64,000 nt of DNA, taken from positions 26,192,355-26,256,354 of the forward strand of contig NC_080715.1 of assembly GCF_019097595.1 (NCBI RefSeq), in the 5' to 3' direction. Positions 1 through 13,229 of the stretch are shown here, one piece after another. Each line of letters begins with the position of its first letter. The stretch's first letter is position 1. The DNA comes from Hemibagrus wyckioides (lineage: Eukaryota; Chordata; Actinopteri; Siluriformes; Bagridae). The notes beneath the pieces were generated by a model, which saw only the letters and a program-made list of their open reading frames with translations, was not told where the DNA came from and did no database searches. The position numbers and the translations under genes are program-made.

Positions 1-821
1 ATTTTGCGATCTATCTGCGAAATATCTTTAAGACAACATTTTCTCACCCATTTTCTCACCCACACCGAACAGAATTCCTAATGGAAGCTCCAGGGATGTG
101 ACTCCTGTTTCTGGCTCCGACACAGTAATAAATCCTCAGACTTTCACTGGCTTTCTGCACCTGCTTACTGACATTTACAGTTCCTGTGAAAGAGTGGATG
201 TAGCAGGCCTCATCACAAACCAACAAAGTGTGCACTTCCTGTCCTCTCGTAATAACTTCTCTAAATCCATAAAACATCCAACATGGAAAATTAGCCTCAT
301 GGGTGAAATGTATAAGAAGATGTCACTGACATGAGGTGAGAGTTTTTTACATTAAGAATTCTAAATCAACGCCACTATATATCACAAGAAAAATAAAAAC
401 AGAACTTAAGATAAATAATAATACAAGATTTAATAAATCTGAGCTAAGGAGTTCTGACTAAATGAGATTAGCCCATTAGCTTAGCAGTACATTAGCACCT
501 CATGTCAACTATCAGATATTGTTTCAGATTTTGAGTCATTCATCTCAAAAATAATAATAATAATCAGACAGACACGGTTATTTGTGGAATCATGTTTTGT
601 CAGCAGGTCTTAAAATATACCATACAGCTTTTACTGCTTCAAAAGAAAACCAATAAAAGGAGCAAAGGGAGATGCAAGACATTTACAAGGTCACCAAGGC
701 CTCGTGACAAATTAGTGTCTATTTATTTAACATCAAAAGCAGCAAAGAAACACAGAGAAATTTCTGCATCTGCCCCAAATGAGGCTTACAGCATTGCAGC
801 AAGACAATGTCACTTTCAGAA

Positions 822-914
<93 letters not shown>

Positions 915-1002
915 ATTAGTAGTAGTAGTAGCAGCAGTAATTCCTTACTTTGCCTGTTCCTGGAAGAGCCCAGAGTTTGTTAATGAGAATTCCTGAACAA
1001 AC
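1..1002. other. Gene-free left flank
   Basis: No credible coding exon, RNA gene or intact transposon is visible on either strand. The short open frames here lack any recognisable domain, and one of them simply runs through the (ATT)n tract near its right end. The sequence is AT-rich, single-copy-looking DNA leading into the large minisatellite. Confidence 0.6.
822..914. repeat. (ATT)n microsatellite
   Basis: An essentially perfect ATT trinucleotide run of about 31 units, followed by a short run of AGT/AGC triplets. It creates a poly-leucine open frame on the + strand that is not a gene. Confidence 0.97.
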
Positions 1003-4000
1003 ACCATGCTAACATCTCCATGTTAACACCTCCACACTAACATCTCCACACTAACATCTCCACACTAACACCTCCACACTAACATCTCCACACTAACACC
1101 TCCACACTAACATCTCCACACTAACACCTCCACACTAACACCTCCACACTAACATCTCCACACTAACATCTCCACACTAACACCTCCACACTAACATCTC
1201 CACACTAACACCTCCACACTAACATCTCCACACTAACATCTCCACACTAACACCTCCACACTAACATCTCCACACTAACATCTCCACACTAACACCTCCA
1301 CACTAACATCTCCACACTAACATCTCCACACTAACACCTCCACACTAACATCTCCACACTAACATCTCCACACTAACATCTCCACACTAACACCTCCACA
1401 CTAACATCTCCACACTAACATCTCCACACTAACATCTCCACACTAACATCTCCACACTAACACCTCCACACTAACATCTCCACACTAACACCTCCACACT
1501 AACACCTCCACACTAACATCTCCACACTAACATCTCCACACTAACACCTCCACACTAACATCTCCACACTAACATCTCCACACTAACATCTCCACACTAA
1601 CATCTCCACACTAACACCTCCACACTAACATCTCCACACTAACATCTCCACACTAACACCTCCACACTAACATCTCCACACTAACATCTCCACACTAACA
1701 CCACCACACTAACACCTCCACACTAACATCTCCACACTAACATCTCCATGTTAACACCTCCACACTAACATCTCCACACTAACACCTCCACACTAACATC
1801 TCCACACTAACATCTCCACACTAATATCTCCACACTAACACCTCCACACTAACATCTCCACACTAACATCTCCACACTAACACCTCCACACTAACATCTC
1901 CACACTAACATCTCCACACTAACATCTCCACACTAACACCTCCACACTAACATCTCCACACTAACATCTCCACACTAACATCTCCATGTTAACACCTCCA
2001 CACTAACATCTCCACACTAACATCTCCACACTAACATCTCCACACTAACATCTCCATGTTAACATCTCCACACTAACACCTCCACACTAACATCTCCACA
2101 CTAACATCTCCATGTTAACACCTCCACACTAACATCTCCACACTAACACCTCCACACTAACATCTCCACACTAACACCTCCACACTAACATCTCCACACT
2201 AACATCTCCATGTTAACACCTCCACACTAACATCTCCACACTAACATCTCCACACTAACATCTCCACACTAACACCACCACACTAACATCTCCACACTAA
2301 CATCTCCACACTAACACCACCATACTAACACCACCACACTAACATCTCCACACTAACATCTCCACACTAACATCTCCACACTAACACCACCACACTAACA
2401 CCTCCACACTAACATCTCCACACTAACATCTCCATGTTAACACCTCCACACTAACATCTCCACACTAACACCTCCACACTAACACCTCCACACTAACATC
2501 TCCACACTAACATCTCCACACTAACATCTCCACACTAACACCTCCACACTAACATCTCCACACTAACACCTCCACACTAACACCTCCACACTAACATCTC
2601 CACACTAACATCTCCATGTTAACACCTCCACACTAACATCTCCACACTAACATCTCCACACTAACATCTCCATGTTAACACCTCCACACTAACATCTCCA
2701 CACTAACATCTCCACACTAACACCTCCACACTAACATCTCCACACGAACACCACCATACTAACATCTCCACACTAACACCACCATACTAACACCACCACA
2801 CTAACACCTCCACACTAACATCTCCACACTAACATCTCCATGTTAACACCTCCACACTAACATCTCCACACTAACACCTCCACACTAACATCTCCACACT
2901 AACACCTCCACACTAACATCTCCACACTAACATCTCCACACTAACACCTCCACACTAACATCTCCACACTAACATCTCCACACTAACACCTCCACACTAA
3001 CACCTCCACACTAACACCACCACACTAACATCTCCACACTAACATCTCCACACTAACACCTCCACACTAACACCTCCACACTAACATCTCCACACTAACA
3101 TCTCCATGTTAACACCTCCACACTAACATCTCCACACTAACATCTCCACACTAACACCTCCACACTAACATCTCCACACTAACATCTCCACACTAACACC
3201 TCCACACTAACATCTCCACACTAACACCTCCACACTAACACCTCCACACTAACATCTCCACACTAACACCTCCACACTAACACCTCCACACTAACATCTC
3301 CACACTAACATCTCCACACTAACACCTCCACACTAACATCTCCACACTAACACCTCCACACTAACACCTCCACACTAACATCTCCACACTAACATCTCCA
3401 CACTAACACCTCCACACTAACATCTCCACACTAACATCTCCACACTAACATCTCCACACTAACACCTCCACACTAACATCTCCACACTAACACCTCCACA
3501 CTAACACCTCCACACTAACACCTCCACACTAACATCTCCACACTAACACCTCCACACTAACACCACCACACTAACATCTCCACACTAACACCTCCACACT
3601 AACATCTCCACAATAACACCTCCACACTAACACCTCCACACTAACATCTCCACAATAACACCTCCACACTAACACCTCCACACTAACACCACCACACTAA
3701 CATCTCCACACTAACATCTCCACACTAACACCTCCACACTAACACCACCACACTAACACCTCCACACTAACATCTCCACAATAACACCTCCACACTAACA
3801 CCTCCACACTAACACCTCCACACTAACATCTCCACACTAACATCTCCACACTAACACCTCCACACTAACATCTCCACACTAACACCACCACACTAACACC
3901 TCCACACTAACATCTCCACACTAACATCTCCACACTGACATCTCCACACTAACATCTCCACAATAACACCTCCACACTAACATCTCCACACTAACACCAC

Positions 4001-7000
4001 CATAATAACACCTCCACACTAACACCTCCACACTAACACCACCACACTAACACCACCATAATAACACCTCCACACTAACACCTCCACACTAACATCTCCA
4101 CACTAACACCACCATAATAACACCTCCACACTAACATCTCCACACTAACATCTCCACACTAACACCTCCACACTAACATCTCCACACTAACACCACCACA
4201 CTAACATCTCCACACTAACACCACCATAATAACACCTCCACACTAACACCTCCACACTAACAACTCCACACTAACACCTCCACACTAACATCTCCACACT
4301 AACACCACCACACTAACATCTCCACACTAACATCTCCACACTAACACCTCCACACTAACATCTCCACACTAACACCACCATAATAACACCTCCACACTAA
4401 CATCTCCACACTAACATCTCCACACTAACACCTCCACACTAACATCTCCACACTAACATCTCCACACTAACATCTCCACACTAACACCACCATAATAACA
4501 CCTCCACACTAACACCTCCACACTAACATCTCCACACTAACACCTCCACACTAACACCACCACACTAACATCTCCACACTAACATCTCCACACTAACACT
4601 ACCACACTAACACCACCACACTAACACCACCACACTAACACCTCCACACTAACATCTCCACACTAACACCTCCACACTAACATCTCCACACTAACACCTC
4701 CACACTAACACCACCACACTAACACCTCCACACTAACATCTCCACACTAACACCTCCACACTAACATCTCCACACTAACACCTCCACACTAACATCTCCA
4801 CACTAACACCACCATAATAACACCTCCACACTAACATCTCCACACTAACACCTCCACACTAACATCTCCACACTAACATCTCCACACTAACACCACCACA
4901 CTAACATCTCCACACTAACATCTCCACACTAACACCTCCACACTAACATCTCCACACTAACACCACCACACTAACACCACCACACTAACACCACCATAAT
5001 AACACCTCCACACTAACATCTCCACACTAACACCTCCACACTAACATCTCCACACTAACACATCCACACTAACATCTCCACACTAACATCTCCACACTAA
5101 CATCTCCACACTAACATCTCCACACTAACACCACCATAATAACACCTCCACACTAACATCTCCACACTAACACCACCACACTAACATCTCCACACTAACA
5201 TCTCCACACTAACACCACCATACTAACATCTCCACACTAACACCTCCACACTAACATCTCCACACTAACACCTCCACACTAACATCTCCACACTAACACC
5301 ACCACACTAACACCACCACACTAACACCACCACACTAACACCTCCACACTAACACCACCACACTAACACCTCCACACTAACAACTCCACACTAACACATC
5401 CACACTAACATCTCCACACTAACGTCTCCACACTAACATCTCCACACTAACATCTCCACACTAACATCTCCACACTAACACTACCACACTAACACCACCA
5501 CACTAACACCACCACACTAACACCTCCACACTAACATCTCCACACTAACACCTCCACACTAACACCTCCACACTAACACCTCCACACTAACATCTCCACA
5601 CTAACACCTCCACACTAACACCACCACACTAACACCTCCACACTAACATCTCCACACTAACACCACCATAATAACACCTCCACACTAACACCTCCACACT
5701 AACATCTCCACACTAACACCTCCACACTAACATCTCCACACTAACACCTCCACACTAACACCACCACACTAACATCTCCACACTAACATCTCCACACTAA
5801 CACCACCATAATAACACCTCCACACTAACATCTCCACACTAACATCTCCACACTAACATCTCCACACTAACACCTCCACACTAACATCTCCACACTAACA
5901 CCTCCACACTAACATCTCCACACTAACACCACCACAGTAACACCACCATACCAACACCTCCACACTAACATCTCCACACTAACACCACCATACTAACACC
6001 TCCACACTAACATCTCCACACTAACACCACCATACTAACACCTCCACACTAACATCTCCACACTAACATCTCCACACTAACATCTCCACACTAACACCTC
6101 CACACTAACACCTCCACACTAACATCTCCACACTAACACCTCCACACTAACACCTCCACACTAACATCTCCACACTAACACCTCCACACTAACATCTCCA
6201 CACTAACACCTCCACACTAACATCTCCACACTAACACCTCCACACTAACATCTCCACACTAACATCTCCACACTAACACCACCACACTAACATCTCCACA
6301 CTAACATCTCCACACTAACATCTCCACACTAACACCTCCACACTAACACCACCACACTAACACCTCCACACTAACATCTCCACACTAACATCTCCACACT
6401 AACACCACCACACTAACATCTCCACACTAACATCTCCACACTAACATCTCCACACTAACACCACCACACTAACATCTCCACACTAACATCTCCACACTAA
6501 CACCACCACACTAACATCTCCACACTAACATCTCCACACTAACACCACCACACTAACATCTCCACACTAACATCTCCACACTAATACCACCATAATAACA
6601 TCTCCACACTAACAACTCCACACTAACATCTCCACACTAACATCTCCACACTAACATCTCCACACTAACACCACCACACTAACACCACCACACTAACACC
6701 TCCACACTAACACCTCCACACTAACACCACCATAATAACATCTCCACACTAACACCTCCACACTAACATCTCCACACTAAAACCTCCACACTAACACCTC
6801 CACACTAACACCACCATAATAACATCTCCACACTAACATCTCCACACTAACACCTCCACACTAACACCTCCAGACTAACATCTCCACACTAACACCTCCA
6901 CACTAACACCACCACACTAACACCACCACACTAACATCTCCAAACTAACACCACCACACTAACACCTCCACACTAACACCTCCACACTAACACCTCCACA

Positions 7001-10000
7001 CTAACATCTCCACAATAACACCTCCACACTAACACCTCCACACTAACATCTCCACACTAACATCTCCACACTAACACCTCCACACTAACATCTCCACACT
7101 AACACCTCCACACTAACATCTCCACACTAACACCTCCACACTAACATCTCCACACTAACACCTCCACACTAACATCTCCACACTAACATCTCCACACTAA
7201 CATCTCCACACTAACACCACCACACTAACACCTCCACACTAACATCTCCACACTAACATCTCCACACTAACACCTCCACACTAACATCTCCACACTAACA
7301 TCTCCACACTAACACCACCATACTAACACCTCCACACTAACATCTCCACACTAACATCTCCACACTAACATCTCCACACTAACACCTCCACACTAACATC
7401 TCCACACTAACATCTCCACACTAACACCTCCACACTAACATCTCCACACTAACACCTCCACACTAACACCACCACACTAACACCACCACACTAACATCTC
7501 CACACTAACACCTCCACACTAACATCTCCACAATAACACCTCCACACTAACACCTCCACACTAACATCTCCACAATAACACCTCCATAATAACATCTCCA
7601 CACTAACATCTCCACACTAACACCACCACACTAACACCTCCACACTAACATCTCCACACTAACATCTCCACACTAACACCACCATAATAACAACTCCACA
7701 CTAACATCTCCACACTAACACCACCATAATAACACCTCCACACTAACATCTCCACACTAACATCTCCACACTAACACCTCCACACTAACACCTCCACACT
7801 AACACCTCCACACTAACACCACCATAATAACATCTCCACACTAACACCTCCACACTAACATCTCCACACTAACACCTCCACACTAACATCTCCACACTAA
7901 AACCTCCACACTAACACCTCCACACTAACATCTCCACACTAACACCACCATAATAACACCTCCACACTAACACCACCATAATAACATCTCCACACTAACA
8001 CCTCCACACTAACACCTCCAGACTAACATCTCCACACTAACACCTCCACACTAACACCACCACACTAACACCACCACACTAACATCTCCAAACTAACACC
8101 ACCACACTAACACCTCCACACTAACACCTCCACACTAACACCTCCACACTAACATCTCCACACTAACACCTCCACACTAACATCTCCACACTAACACCTC
8201 CACACTAACACCACCACACTAACACCTCCACACTAACATCTCCACACTAACACCTCCACACTAACATCTCCACACTAACACCTCCACAAAAACATCTCCA
8301 CACTAACACCTCCACACTAACATCTCCACACTAACATCTCCACACTAACACCATCACACTAACACCACCACACTAACATCTCCACACTAACACCTCCACA
8401 CTAACATCTCCACACTAACATCTCCACACTAACACCTCCACACTAACATCTCCACACTAACATCTCCACACTAACACCACCACACTAACATCTCCACACT
8501 AACATCTCCACACTAACACCACCATACTAACATCTCCACACTAACACCTCCACACTAACACCTCCACACTAACACCTCCACACTAACACCACCACACTAA
8601 CACCACCATAATAACACCTCCACACTAACACCTCCACACTAACATCTCCACACTAACACCTCCACACTAACATCTCCACACTAACACCTCCACACTAACA
8701 TCTCCACACTAACACCACCATAATAACACCTCCACACTAACACCTCCACACTAACATCTCCACACTAACACCTCCACACTAACATCTCCACACTAACATC
8801 TCCACACTAACACCTCCACACTAACACCTCCACACTAACACCACCACACTAACATCTCCACACTAACATCTCCACACTAACACCTCCACACTAACATCTC
8901 CACACTAACACCTCCACACTAACATCTCCACACTAACATCTCCACACTAACACCTCCACACTAACACCACCACACTAACACCTCCACACTAACACCTCCA
9001 CACTAACACCACCACACTAACATCTCCACACTAACATCTCCACACTAACACCACCATAATAACACCTCCACACTAACACCTCCACACTAACATCTCCACA
9101 CTAACACCTCCACACTAACATCTCCACACTAACACCACCACACTAACACCACCATAATAACACCTCCACACTAACACCTCCACACTAACATCTCCACACT
9201 AACACCTCCACACTAACATCTTCACACTAACACATCCACACTAACATCTCCACACTAACACCACCATAATAACATCTCCACACTAACACCTCCACACTAA
9301 CATCTCCACACTAACACCTCCACACTAACATCTCCACACTAACATCTCCACACTAACATCTCCACACTAACACCACCACACTAACACCTCCGCACTAACA
9401 TCTCCACACTAACATCTCCACACTAACACCTCCACACTAACATCTCCACACTAACACCTCCACACTAACATCTCCACACTAACACCACCATAATAACACC
9501 TCCACACTAACATCTCCACACTAACATCTCCACACTAACACCTCCACACTAACATCTCCACACTAACACCTCCACACTAACATCTCCACACTAACACCAC
9601 CATAATAACAACTCCACACTAACATCTCCACACTAACACCTCCACACTAACATCTCCACACTAACACCTCCACACTAACACCTCCACACTAACATCTCCA
9701 CACTAACACCACCATAATAACACCTCCACACTAACACCACCATAATAACATCTCCACACTAACATCTCCACACTAACACCTCCACACTAACACCTCCACA
9801 CTAACATCTCCACACTAACACCTCCACACTAACACCTCCACACTAACACCACCACACTAACACCTCCACACTAACATCTCCACACTAACATCTCCACACT
9901 AACACCTCCACACTAACACCACCATAATAACATCTCCACACTAACATCTCCACACTAACATCTCCACACTAACATCTCCACACTAACACCACCATACTAA

Positions 10001-12108
10001 CATCTCCACACTAACATCTCCACACTAACATCTCCACACTAACACCTCCACACTAACATCTCCACACTAACACCACCATAATAACATCTCCACACTAACA
10101 TCTCCACACTAACACCACCATAATAACATCTCCACACTAACATCTCCACACTAACATCTCCACACTAACACCACCATAATAACAACTCCACACTAACATC
10201 TCCACACTGACACCACCATAATAACACCTCCACACTAACATCTCCACACTAACATCTCCACACTAACACCTCCACACTAACATCTCCACACTAACACCTC
10301 CACACTAACATCTCCACACTAACACCTCCACACTAACACCACCATAATAACACCTCCACACTAACACCACCATAATAACATCTCCACACTAACACCTCCA
10401 CACTAACATCTCCACACTAACACCACCACACTAACATCTCCACACTAACACCTCCACACTAACACCACCACACTAACACCACCATACTAACACCTCCACA
10501 CTTACACCACCACACTTACATCTCCACACTAACATCTCCACACTAACATCTCCACACTAACACCACCATACTAACACCTCCACACTTACACCACCACACT
10601 AACATCTCCATACTAACACCTCCACACTTACACCACCACACTAACACCTCCACACTAACATCTCCACACTAACACCACCATACTAACACCTCCACACTTA
10701 CACCACCACAGTAACACCACCATACCAACACCTCCACACTAACACCTCCACACTAACACCTCCACACTTACACCACCACACTTACACCACCACACTAACA
10801 CCTCCACACTAACACCTCCACACTTACACCACCACACTAACACCTCCACACTAACACCTCCACACTTACACCACCACACTTACACCACCACACTAACACC
10901 TCCACACTTACACCACCACACTTACACCACCACACTAACACCTCCACACTAACACCTCCACACTAACACCTCCACACTTACACCACCACAGTAACACCAC
11001 CACACTTACACCACCACACTAACACCTCCACACTTACACCACCACACTAACACCTCCACACTAACACCACCACAGTAACACCACCATACCAACACCTCCA
11101 CACTAACACCTCCACACTTACACCACCACACTAACACCTCCACACTTACACCACCACACTAACACCTCCACACTAACACCACCACAGTAACACCACCACA
11201 CTAACACCTCCACACTTACACCACCACAATAACACCACCATACCAACACCTCCACACTTACACCACCACACTAACACCTCCACACTTACACCTCCACACT
11301 AACACCTCCACACTTACACCACCACACTAACACCTCCACACTTACACCACCACACTAACACCTCCACACTTACACCACCACACTTACACCACCACACTAA
11401 CACCTCCACACTTACACCACCACACTTACACCTCCACACTAACACCTCCACACTTACACCACCACACTAACACCTCCACACTTACACCACCACACTAACA
11501 CCTCCACACTAACACCTCCACACTTACACCACCACAGTAACACCTCCACACTAACACCTCCACACTTACACCACCACAGTAACACCACCATACCAACACC
11601 TCCACACTAACACCTCCACACTTACACCACCACAGTAACACCTCCACACTAACACCTCCACACTTACACCACCACAGTAACACCACCATACCAACACCTC
11701 CACACTAACACCTCCACACTTACACCACCACACTAACACCTCCACACTAACACCACCACAGTAACACCACCATACCAACACCTCCACACTTACACCACCA
11801 CAGTAACACCTCCACACTAACACCTCCACACTTACACCACCACACTTACACCACCACAGTAACACCACCATACCAACACCTCCATACTAACACCTCCACA
11901 CTTACACCACCACAGTAACACCTCCACACTAACACCTCCACCCTTACACCACCACAGTAACACCACCATACCAACACCCCCATACTAACACCTCCACACT
12001 TACACCACCACAGTAACACCTCCACACTACCACCTCCACACTTACACCACCGCAGTAACACCTCCATACTACCACCTCCACACTTACACCACCGTAGTAA
12101 TACCTCCA
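1003..12108. repeat. Giant 14-bp minisatellite array
   Basis: About 11.1 kb of head-to-tail 14-bp units, roughly 790 copies. The two main forms on the + strand are CACCTCCACACTAA and CATCTCCACACTAA, which differ by one transition. Further forms carry CCACCA, CATGTT, CATAATAA, CACTTA, CACAGTAA or CATACCAA variants, and these are confined to different zones of the array. The + strand is nearly free of G, so the other strand is G/T-rich with paired GG tracts. Units at the right edge are more divergent (CTACCAC, CCGTAGTAA), as is usual at array borders. The frames it opens on the minus strand (11.5-12.1 kb) encode only a monotonous Val/Cys/Gly repeat and are not annotated as genes. The function, if any, is unknown. 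Confidence 0.98.
10490..12108. repeat. Right-hand zone with 56-bp higher-order repeat
   Basis: In the last 1.6 kb of the minisatellite the base unit changes to CACTTA, CACAGTAA and CATACCAA forms. From about 11.09 kb a recurring block of four 14-bp units is seen (…CACACTAA, …CACACTTA, …CACAGTAA, …CATACCAA; 56 bp in total), for example around 11550-11605 and 11655-11710. This is the hallmark of a higher-order repeat that arose by multi-unit unequal exchange or slippage. Confidence 0.8.
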
Positions 12109-12574
12109 CGAGTTACAGTAATATTGATTCCATTTCAGTTCCAGGAGGTAAAACTGTAAGATGCATGAAACCTAAACATTCAGCTAAAAATCCTCTAGCT
12201 ATTGATTTATTTGGTTTATATTCATGATCAATAATGATTAATCAGTTTGTTACTGATGTTTACCATGTCACTAAATCTTTCTACTGAGGGCATACACAGG
12301 GGAATCAGATCACATGCACACTGTTATATAAAGGTATACATAAACTGAAAAAACGAATTAAAATAAACAAAGGCAGGAGTAACTGCTGTGAAGACAATAA
12401 ACAGAGGGGAAAAAGTGGTGGAAAAAAGCAGTCTATAAACAGGAATATGAAATCTATAACAATGTTTTAATAATGTTTTAAATAGAGGAAACACAGAGGA
12501 GACAAAACATTAAGCAACCCGATAACTTTTCTCCTCAGGAGCTCCGTTCTGTGGAATTCTGCTTTTCATTTAGC
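12109..12574. other. Gene-free AT-rich stretch
   Basis: No ORF, repeat or RNA gene could be recognised between the end of the minisatellite and the first (TG)n tract. Confidence 0.5.
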
Positions 12575-12585
12575 TGTGTGTGTGT

Positions 12586-12621
<36 letters not shown>
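12575..12621. repeat. (TG)n microsatellite
   Basis: A TG dinucleotide run with a single C interruption. Confidence 0.97.
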
Positions 12622-12622
<1 letters not shown>

Positions 12623-12715
12623 CTCACTTATTAACACAGCACCCGGCACATTCCAGTTGCTTTTACTGAATCTCTTCATGCAGTACCCGAATTTTGCCTC
12701 CCTCAAGGTAAATCT

Positions 12716-12727
12716 TACACACACACA

Positions 12728-12770
<43 letters not shown>
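12716..12770. repeat. Compound (AC)n(TC)n microsatellite
   Basis: An AC run passes directly into a TC run of about 20 units. Confidence 0.97.
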
Positions 12771-12771
<1 letters not shown>

Positions 12772-12837
12772 GCTGTCTCTTGCCCTCACACAAATACACA
12801 CAGAGTTCTGTGATCTGTATAGTAACGTTACTACAGG

Positions 12838-13229
12838 ATCATTACCACTGACTCCATCACCACTGGAACATCACCTCTGTCTCCAACACCAGTGACTGCA
12901 CCACCACTGACTCCATCACCACTGGAGCATCACCACTGACTCCATCACCTCTGATTCCATCACCACTGGAACATCACCATTGACTCAATCACCACTGGAA
13001 CATCACCATTGACTCCATCACCTCTGATTCCATCACCACTGGAACATCACCATTGACTCCATTACCTCTGACTCTATCACCACTGACTTCATCAACAGTG
13101 GAACATCACCACTGACTCCATCGCCTCTGACTCCATCACCAGTGGAACATCACCACTGGCTCAATCACCACTGGCTAAATCACCAGCATAACATCACCAC
13201 TGGAACATCACCACTGACTCCATCACAGT
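12838..13229. repeat. Degenerate ATCACC-type minisatellite
   Basis: About 390 bp of imperfect repeats built from the modules CATCACCACTG, ACTCCATCACC and GGAACATCACC in varying order. Modules of about 9 bp combine into 18- to 30-bp phrases. It resembles the large array only in being short, C/A-rich and G-poor, and is a separate repeat. Confidence 0.85.

Noticed and set aside
592..915. 107-codon frame ending in poly-leucine
   Set aside because: The tail is the (ATT)n tract and the rest has no recognisable domain.
1003..12108. CRISPR-like or telomeric array
   Set aside because: The units are contiguous 14-mers without unique spacers. The G-rich strand contains TTAG words but not the vertebrate TTAGGG repeat.
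11495..12109. Overlapping minus-strand Val/Cys/Gly repeat proteins
   Set aside because: They are translations of the 14-bp minisatellite with no non-repeat sequence.
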